Source: Larix sibirica
Taxonomy: Eukaryota > Streptophyta > Pinopsida > Pinales > Pinaceae
Direction: 5' to 3'
DNA length: 13,425 bases
Assembly (NCBI GenBank): GCA_004151065.3
Contig: NWUY0300042089.1
Span: 14,065 to 27,489, forward strand
The number at the start of each line of letters is the position of its first letter. Within the stretch, counting starts at the first letter, position 1. The notes beneath the pieces are model-generated. The model was not told the DNA's origin. It was given only the letters and a program-made list of their open reading frames with translations, and searched no databases. Below, in pieces: positions 8,495 through 13,425 of the stretch. A program made the translations under genes and the position numbers.

Positions 8495-9090
8495 TTCTTC
8501 ACACGCATCTGCTAGACTGTAGATCCCTTTGGAGTTCAGTTGAATAATTAGATATGGGGGAAGTTTATATTCATCTCCTGCTCCATCCCACGGGTCTTCA
8601 CCTATTCTAACATTTCTGCCATCACCAATTCTCCATGCTACCCAGTTGTCGATTAAAGGGAAAGCTAGCACCATGGCTTTCCATCCTATTGAGGCATTTT
8701 TGAAACCTTTTATAGGTTTCCTGAACCATTCTATAACCGAGAGGGGGTGTCAATACTTGGAGATCATGGCTCTACCCCACAAAGAGTTTGGGGTTTCTGC
8801 TAGCCACCATAGTGATTTTGTAGCTAGGGATTTGCAGAAGAGGTCTAAGTTCTTTATACCACATCCTCCTAGATATTTTTGCTTGGCAACTATAGTCCAC
8901 TTTACCAGGGGTATACCTTCTTTCTGTTTGCTAGTTTTCCAGAGGAAGGAGAAGCACTTCTTCCTTGTTTTGACTAAAATACCTTTCGGAATATATGCAA
9001 TTGAAGCCCAGTACACTAGGATGCTTTGGAGAACTGATTTTAGAAGGGTTAATCTATTGCCTCTGGAAAGAAAGCGGTTGGCCCAAAGAG
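8495..9090 (-). pseudogene. LINE-A ORF2: RT thumb and connection region
   Basis: This continues the RT after a frameshift at about 9078-9092. It starts at WANRFLSRGNRLTLLKSVLQ, the conserved LS..GR..LIK.VL block of LINE RTs. IPKGI, the FLW block (CFSFLWKTSK), LVKWTIVAKQKYLGGCGIKN (the W..V..PK..GGLGI block), and WWLAETPNSLWGRAMISKY follow. A TGA at 8750-8752 follows KY, where an arginine CGA is a plausible ancestor. The frame then continues through WRIGDGRNVRIGEDPW, the conserved IG.G..V....D.W block, to the TAG at 8492. The plus-strand frame at 8646-9122 is its antisense shadow. Confidence 0.82.
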
Positions 9091-10090
9091 ATCCTGTTCT
9101 CAATTTTATTGTAGAGCCATAACCAGTCCTGAAACGAATAAGCATTGGGTTTTAAAGCAAAGCCAAGATACTTGAGCCCCTCAGAAAGCAAAGAAGTGAT
9201 GAAGGAAGCCGATGATTCCAGAGCCACTTTTGTTTCCTCACTGATATTGTTGTATGCTAGTTTAGATTTTTCCATATTAATCACCATGCCAGTAGCTTTC
9301 TTATATAAGTCCAAAATTCTTGTGAACACTGAGAAGTTCTGCACGGAGCCTTCTCCCATAAGTAGCACGTCTTCTACAAACAGAGTGTGAGTCAGTGTCA
9401 CCGAGTTGGAGATATTGACACCTCTTAGATCTCCGTCAGAATTGGCTTTATGAATCAGACGACTCAAAGCATCCGCAACTAACAGGAAAAGGAATGGAGA
9501 TAAAGGGCATCCCTGTCTGACTCCTTGAGATGGGCGGAAGAAAGAGGATGGAGAACCATTTATTAAGATAGCATAAGAGGCTGACTTAATACATCCCATA
9601 ATCCAGTTGACCAAAGAAAATGGAAAACCTATCTGTATTAACAATAAATGAAGGAAGGTCCAACTCACTCTGACGTATGCCTTGGAGAGATCAAACTTTA
9701 AAGAAAATGATGGAGTTTTCTCCTAATTAATGGTATGGATGGCTTCTTGAACTAATGAAACTGCATCATGAATTTTCCTATTGTTGAGGAAACCAAACTG
9801 CTCTTCAGATATTACTTCACTGAGTACTGGCTTTACCCTTTGAGCTATTACTTTGGCTATGATTTTATAGATCATGTTACAACATGCTATGGGCCTAAAA
9901 TCCTCATAGGTTTCTCCTTTCTTCTTTTTGGGGATGAGGGATATGAAGGTCGAATTGAGTGTTCCGAGGACTTTTCCTGAAAACTGGGATTCTTTGACCA
10001 CCTTAAGAAGATCCTCCTTTAATAATTCATAGAATCCAATGTAGAATTCGATAGTTAAACCATCTAGTCCCGAACTCTTCCCCTTTTGAA
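9078..10090 (-). pseudogene. LINE-A ORF2: RT catalytic domain, active site altered
   Basis: This is the RVT_1-type RT that would copy the LINE RNA at the nicked target. In order it has KGKSSGLDGLT (PGPDG-like block, about 10085-10053), FISLIPKK, RPIACCNMIYKIIAK, EEQFGFL, motif A KFDLSKAYVRVSW (about 9698-9660), ILINGSP, GVRQGCPLSPFL (9524-9489), the catalytic box LFVEDVLL (FVED at 9380-9369), GMVINMEKSK and GLKYLGF. FADD is expected at the box; here A is V and the first D is E. The second D of the KAYD motif is V (GTC, 9674-9672). A TAG at 9723-9725 lies between blocks. The frame is entered by a frameshift at about 10077-10090 and left by one at about 9078-9092. The enzyme is not expected to work. 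Confidence 0.88.
9369..9380 (-). other. RT active-site box mutated to FVED
   Basis: The codons TTT GTA GAA GAC stand where LINE RTs have F/Y-A-D-D. The first metal-binding aspartate of the pair is replaced by glutamate. Flanks HTL and VLLMG are typical, so the position is certain. Confidence 0.85.
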
Positions 10091-10480
10091 AGATTGTATA
10101 ACTGAGTGGATTTCTTCTTCTGATACTTCCTTGGAAAGTTCGTCTTCCATTTCTTCAGTGATTAGCCTGGGGAAGGGTTTTAAGACCTCCAGAATTTTAG
10201 ATATAGGGCAGTTTGGAGGAGCAATAAACCTTGATTTGAAATGTTCTACTGCTGCTTTGGTCTTCTCTTGAAAGGTAGTTACCTAATTCCCTTGGTCATC
10301 TTTGATTTCAGTAATTGTATTGATGTTCCTTCTGTGGGTGGCATAACGATGAAAAAATTTCGTATTCCTATCCCCCTCTTTTATCCACAGAGCTTTGCTC
10401 TTTAGACACCATAGCCTCTCTTCGTTTGCTAGGATTGCATCCCTTTTCTTCTCTAAGGATCTAAGAGAAGATAATTGGCC
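10091..10480 (-). pseudogene. LINE-A ORF2: linker between endonuclease and RT
   Basis: This is the region joining endonuclease and RT in plant LINE ORF2. It reads in a third frame, entered by a frameshift at about 10465-10485 (the endonuclease frame runs out at the TAG ending at 10453). It shows SLEKKRDAILANEERLW, then the diagnostic WIKEGDRNTKFFH (about 10385-10345) and RRNINTITEI. After a TAG at 10283-10285, in a GN-stop-VTTF context where W is common, it continues through VEHFKSRF, ITEEMEDELSKEVSEEEIHS and SVIQSFK, which leads into the PGPDG-like block. No catalytic role is known for this segment. Confidence 0.8.
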
Positions 10481-11451
10481 TCTATGAAGACACCATTTGT
10501 CAGAGAATTGTGTACTTCTTTAATGGATGTTTTGAGATCTTTAAGTTCTCTTTGTTCTTTGTCTCTCTGATATTTTCCCCAATTTTTGGAGAGAATCTTA
10601 ATTTGAGTTAAATTGTTCTCAAATTGTTTCATATAGGAAACCTCCAAGGAATGAGATAGAGGCCTCCAATTCTCTCTTACCAGCTTACAATAATCCTCGT
10701 TCTCTATCCATGCAGGATTGAATCTGAATGGCGCTGGAGGTTTTGTTTCTGGAATTGAAATACTGAGCACTATGGGTCTGTGGTCCGAGGATCCTCCTGA
10801 TTCCACATGAGAGCGAAAGATTAAGCGTAAGTGTAGCAGATTATCAAAGACAAGGAATCTGTCCAACCTTTTTGAAATTGCTTGGTCACTTCCTCTGTTG
10901 TTACGCCAGGTTGGCAACAGTTTGACCAGGAGTATGTCTACCAATCCATTTTCCTCAAACAAGTTCGTAAAGAAAGGAGATAACGAGTCTGGACAGGCAT
11001 TCTTCCCCCAATATTCCATGGATCCTAGGGTTAAATTGAGGTCTCCTGCTACAACTAGCTTGGGTGAGTTAAAAACTCCTGTGTTATCCAGAGTTTCCCA
11101 ATATATCTTCCTGCCATGAAATGGACCATAAATATTGAGGAAGGAGAAAGAAAGTTTTAAGTCGGGAACCTCCAGTTCAGTTATAAGGGCTGAGTTGAAT
11201 TCCGAATAAGTAAGAAGATTTATGTCAAGGCTCCAAGCTGTAATTATACCGCCGGAATGACCTTCTGCGTCAATTGCCTTCGTCCCCCAGTCTTTGAACA
11301 GAGCCTTAATTATGGCCTCCGCTTTGATGCCTTCCATCATGGTTTCCTGTAACATAATAATTTTGGGCTTTAAGGTCGCTACCAGCCTTTTGAGGGTGAG
11401 TTGTCTGGGCCCCCCTCCTAGACCCCTAATATTGTAAGAGAGCACCATCAT
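10453..11451 (-). CDS. LINE-A ORF2 N-terminus: apurinic-like endonuclease, intact domain
   Basis: This is an uninterrupted 332-codon frame carrying the whole endonuclease/exonuclease/phosphatase domain that nicks target DNA to prime reverse transcription. Active-site residues are present: N7 in SYNIRG, E36 in LQET, Y108 in NIYGP, D137 and N139 in GDLN, T181-W182 in PTWRN, D197 in RLDRFLV, and D223-H224 in SSDHRPI. Two ATG codons are in tandem. The first (11451-11449) overlaps the ORF1 TAA; the second (11448-11446) has the better context, A at -3 and G at +4. The last 10 or so residues are out-of-frame product after a frameshift at about 10465-10485, so this is the N-terminal part of a broken protein of about 1380 codons. 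In isolation the domain looks active. Confidence 0.9.
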   Translation of the reverse strand: MMVLSYNIRGLGGGPRQLTLKRLVATLKPKIIMLQETMMEGIKAEAIIKALFKDWGTKAIDAEGHSGGIITAWSLDINLLTYSEFNSALITELEVPDLKLSFSFLNIYGPFHGRKIYWETLDNTGVFNSPKLVVAGDLNLTLGSMEYWGKNACPDSLSPFFTNLFEENGLVDILLVKLLPTWRNNRGSDQAISKRLDRFLVFDNLLHLRLIFRSHVESGGSSDHRPIVLSISIPETKPPAPFRFNPAWIENEDYCKLVRENWRPLSHSLEVSYMKQFENNLTQIKILSKNWGKYQRDKEQRELKDLKTSIKEVHNSLTNGVFIEANYLLLDP

Positions 11452-11453
11452 TA
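11449..11453 (-). promoter_or_regulatory. TAATG stop-start overlap of ORF1 and ORF2
   Basis: The TAA ending ORF1 (11453-11451) shares its last A with the first ATG of ORF2 (11451-11449). The minus strand reads GGTGCTTAATGATGGTGCTC. Such UAAUG junctions are known from insect LINEs such as Bombyx SART1, where ORF2 is made by termination-reinitiation. The mechanism here is inferred from the arrangement only. Confidence 0.8.
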
Positions 11454-12440
11454 AGCACCTTTGAGAAGGGCTTTATCCACTATAAGCACCCTGCTAATGG
11501 TACTCTGTTTACCTTCTCTGACATTTTTAGCTGCCTGGAATTGAGCTTTGGAAAGGAGGGATTTACGACCTGCTTTGAGTTTTGGAGCAGGATCAAGAGC
11601 CAGCCCACCTGATGTGCTCACATCAGGTTCCTTGGAAAAGGATCTCAAATTGTATTTCCATCTAGGGGGAGGGTGAATGGTAGAAGAGGAGCTATCAGAT
11701 GGATTAGAAACAAGGGACGGGGAAGAAGGGATTACAACAGTGGGAATTTCCAAAATCACTGAAGATAGAATTGCATCAGAATTAACAAGGTTACGGGAGC
11801 AGTTTTTAGCTTGGATGGATGAATCGATGCTTCTGACCTTGTTGATGTGGTTTTCCATTAGACCTCTATTTGGAGTAGGAGTTTCGGCTGTCACCTTTTC
11901 ACATGCAACGTCCACTAGGGGGGATACCGGGTTTGCCTTCAAAAAAGGTGAATTGCTAGTGAGTAACGTGTCATTTGTTGGGCCAGAGGAAACTACACTT
12001 GGGGCTAAGCTTTTTCGAATCCAAACTTTTTTATGAGAAGCTCTGGGGGTTCCGTCTTGTTGCCTCCTAGCTGGTAGAGTGCATTCCTTTTGTAGATGGC
12101 CTACCTGTCTACAGTTGAAGCACCGGAATGGTAGCTTCCAGTAGCCAAGTCTCTGAACCCAAGTGCTGCCCCACATTTCTAATCGAATTTCTTCAGAAAG
12201 GCCGTTACGGAGATCCATTTCCACCAGAATTTGAGCACATCTCCTGTCCTGCTTTGCATTCCAATTTTCTTCCAACTCAATGAACTTGCCGAGCTTATTT
12301 CCAATAGCTTCTAAGAAATTTTCCTGCCAGAACACCATTGGGAGGCCTGGGAGAATCACCCATATTTGTTGTAGGTTGTGAGGTTCTCGGTTTGCATTGA
12401 AATCAATCGACCATTCTTTTAAAATTAGACCAGAGGGACC
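11451..12440 (-). pseudogene. LINE-A ORF1, C-terminal part: DUF4283 end and CCHC zinc knuckle
   Basis: This continues ORF1 in the same frame after a TAG at 12443-12441. It starts with the second half of the DUF4283-type domain (ILKEWSIDFN, IWVILPGLP, FLEAIGNKLGKFIELEENW), as in plant LINE gag-like proteins that bind element RNA. A zinc knuckle C-FN-C-RQVG-H-LQKE-C (CX2CX4HX4C, zf-CCHC_4 type) lies at 12122-12081, preceded by WKLPFRC. About 200 residues of low-complexity Ser/Pro-rich sequence follow, then a basic tail (GRKSLLSKAQFQAAKNVREGK or similar) ending at the TAATG junction. The part is open for 330 codons. As it lacks its own good start, translation would need readthrough or an internal ATG. 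Confidence 0.85.
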
Positions 12441-13034
12441 CTAACCCCATTGAAAATTCAGTAGGTTTCTTGCATCTTTTTTGGATTGCACTTTGAAAAG
12501 AATCCAACCGCGATGAAGGATATAAAAATCAAGGGTGTAACCAATTACCGGGAGCCAGTTTTTCTCCATCCATCCAGTTAGTGAGTTTATTCCAGGTGTT
12601 TTGCTGCAGAAACGCCCTACCAACGCCAAGTTCAGGTACTTTGGTATTTCAGAAATTTGAATGTCTTTCCCTACCACTAGTTTCGGTCCCTTTTTCTTTG
12701 GTTTAATGCTCCTCTTTCCGATCCGTATGTCATTATGGAGATCATTATTGTTAGAGATGTGAGGGGCTTCCACCTTTGAGACTAACTCAGATGATGACAT
12801 CTTGGATCCTATAGGTTCAGAGCTTCGCTCCTTTGAATGATTACCTGGCTCGAGAATCGAGTTTCTGTTCTGTTCGTTGCTATAACTGCTTGCCAGTCCT
12901 ACCTTCAACTCCATGTGGGAAATTGAGACTGCTTGATTTAAAGGTTTGTCCTTCGTACAACAAATTTCCTGGTCCGTGCAGAAAATGGGGGCATCATCTA
13001 GACCCGGTTCATAATCTACCTCATCAATAACCAT
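12441..13034 (-). pseudogene. LINE-A ORF1, N-terminal part, ended by premature TAG
   Basis: I chose the ATG at 13034-13032 as start because it has A at -3 and G at +4. An upstream in-frame GTG at 13070 is unlikely in a plant. The product is 197 codons: an acidic N-terminus (VIDEVDYEPGLDDAP), a Ser/Asn-rich region, a basic patch RSIKPKKKGPK (possible nuclear localisation signal), then the first half of a DUF4283-type domain (ALVGRFCSKTP, WLPVIGYTLDFYILHRGWILFKV). It stops at TAG 12443-12441 in the context FQWG-stop-GPSG, in the middle of the domain. The downstream frame continues without shift, so one base change is enough to explain the break. The stop shares a frame with the 11451-12440 part. 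Confidence 0.85.
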
Positions 13035-13036
13035 TA
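13032..13036 (-). promoter_or_regulatory. TAATG overlap of upstream ORF and ORF1
   Basis: The minus strand reads ATCATAATGGTTATT. TAA closes the 102-codon upstream ORF and ATG opens ORF1 in strong context. If the leader ORF is translated, ORF1 could be reached by reinitiation; otherwise it is an ordinary start. Confidence 0.4.
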
Positions 13037-13342
13037 TGATAGTTTTATGAAGAGCAGCAAGACTATGCACGTAATGGTTTTGTGTTGGGACAAAATGTGA
13101 TTTGGGCCTTTCTTACGGGCTGTAGCGACTCTGGTGCAGTCTCCTTTTGCACAAATCTTCGAAGCCCCGCACTCCCTTACGAAAGGTACTGCTAACCCAA
13201 AAATTCCTTTGCGTTGCGCCATGGTGCACAAAAAGCAGAAAGAAAAAAAATATTTGGGGCCGCACATACGTTGTGCGCACCTATCTTGTCCTCCGAGCTC
13301 CATTGCACACCTATCCTGTCCTCTGAGCTCCATTTCGCACAT
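13034..13342 (-). CDS. Upstream ORF in LINE-A leader, unknown 102-residue product
   Basis: An ATG at 13342-13340 opens a 102-codon frame that ends in TAA (13036-13034), whose last A is the A of the ORF1 ATG. The frame differs from those of ORF1 and ORF2. The predicted product starts with a 10-residue repeat (MELRGQDRCA, MELGGQDRCA) encoded by the 30-bp tandem repeat. It is Cys-rich for the first 75 residues and ends hydrophobic (CIVLLLFIKLS). I recognise no family. It may be a noncoding leader that happens to be open; the exact stop-start contact with ORF1 is the main reason to list it. Confidence 0.3.
   Translation of the reverse strand: MCEMELRGQDRCAMELGGQDRCAQRMCGPKYFFSFCFLCTMAQRKGIFGLAVPFVRECGASKICAKGDCTRVATARKKGPNHILSQHKTITCIVLLLFIKLS
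13281..13340. repeat. 30-bp tandem repeat in LINE-A leader, two copies
   Basis: Unit 1 is 13281-13310 and unit 2 is 13311-13340. They differ at a handful of positions (for example CTATCTTGTC against CTATCCTGTC) and share the core GAGCTCCATT. The repeat lies at the extreme 5' end of LINE-A and may be the remains of a monomer-type promoter array, or a chance duplication. The length of 30 keeps the reading frame of the upstream ORF. Confidence 0.85.
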
Positions 13343-13425
13343 ACATTATACTTCATTTATTTATATAAAATATAAAATATATTATTTTATTAAATAGAAA
13401 AGATAATAACATATTATTTATAATA
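13341..13425. other. AT-rich flank beyond the LINE-A 5' end
   Basis: Composition changes abruptly to over 85% A+T with TATAAAATATAAAATATA-like words. No gene was seen. It is probably the insertion site flank. No matching target-site duplication was found near 6650-6727. Confidence 0.5.

Larger units (their letters stand above)
7313..11451 (-). pseudogene. LINE-A ORF2 (pol), whole broken gene
   Basis: The complete ORF2 spans endonuclease, linker, RT, zf-RVT-like and RNase H domains, about 4.1 kb, the usual size for plant L1-type ORF2. It would act in the ribonucleoprotein that performs target-primed reverse transcription. Ten in-frame nonsense codons are placed: lower coordinates 10283, 9723, 8750, 8492, 8360, 8291, 8240, 8171, 7805 and 7574. 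Three frameshifts are placed near 10475, 10083 and 9085. All lie after the endonuclease. No large deletion is evident, so the original coordinates of each domain are preserved. Confidence 0.88.
6728..13340 (-). mobile_element. LINE-A: near full-length L1-type non-LTR retrotransposon, inactivated
   Basis: The minus strand carries the complete plant L1-type order: leader (13340-13035), ORF1 (13034-11451), ORF2 (11451-7313) with endonuclease, RT, zf-RVT-like and RNase H domains, then a 3' UTR. Both ends are approximate. The right end is placed where GC-rich leader gives way to very AT-rich DNA. The left end is placed at the duplication edge, because no tail or target-site duplication could be found. 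The interval includes a 361-bp artefactual duplication plus N, so the true element is shorter by that amount. Eleven nonsense codons and three frameshifts, plus changes in the RT active site, make it a dead copy. Confidence 0.88.

Noticed and set aside
8646-9122. 158-codon plus-strand open frame
   Set aside because: It is antisense to the well-supported LINE-A RT and shows no motif of its own.
11677-12036. 119-codon plus-strand open frame
   Set aside because: It is antisense to the Ser/Pro-rich part of LINE-A ORF1 and arises from its composition.
6640-13425. Target-site duplication flanking LINE-A
   Set aside because: I compared 6640-6727 with 13341-13425 and found no convincing shared word longer than a few bases.
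1-13425. CRISPR arrays, tRNA or rRNA genes, bacterial-type operons
   Set aside because: No spaced direct-repeat array, cloverleaf with anticodon arms or rRNA-like sequence was seen, and the content is clearly eukaryotic retrotransposon.

Overview
This window looks like nuclear DNA of a seed plant with a large, repeat-rich genome. The evidence is low GC outside the transposons, two LINE (non-LTR) retrotransposons of the plant L1 type, LTR-like pieces, and no recognisable host gene. A gymnosperm is possible, but nothing here proves it. All recognisable coding sequence lies on the minus strand.

Right half (about 6.7-13.3 kb): a nearly full-length L1-type LINE, here called LINE-A. In transcription order (right to left) it has a 5' leader with a 30-bp tandem repeat and a 102-codon upstream ORF. 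Next comes ORF1, gag-like, with a DUF4283-type domain and a CCHC zinc knuckle. Then comes ORF2: apurinic endonuclease, linker, reverse transcriptase (RT), zf-RVT-like cysteine region, RNase H, and a 3' UTR. The ORF1 stop and ORF2 start share one base (TAATG). The upstream ORF and ORF1 are joined by the same TAATG. The copy is dead: ORF1 has one nonsense codon, and ORF2 downstream of the endonuclease has ten nonsense codons and three frameshifts. The RT catalytic FADD box reads FVED.

At 6728-7448 a perfect 360-bp direct duplication is separated by a single N (7088). This is almost certainly an assembly artefact from unmerged overlapping contig ends. It duplicates the end of the RNase H domain and the LINE-A 3' UTR.

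Left half: about 440-3480 holds a second, much older and 5'-truncated LINE (LINE-B). It is recognisable only by translating short frame-shifted pieces, which still carry RT blocks including FVDD. It is split by about 650 bp of unrelated DNA that begins TGTTGGAACA on the minus strand and may be an old solo LTR. From 3.5 to 4.75 kb there are microsatellites and unassigned AT-rich DNA. From about 5.28 to 6.1 kb there is a possible minus-strand LTR with a purine tract, TG start and TATA box. From 6.1 to 6.7 kb nothing was recognised.

The layout is therefore a nest of retrotransposons. The most interesting points are the two TAATG junctions, the catalytic lesions, the uneven decay of LINE-A, and the N-flanked duplication.
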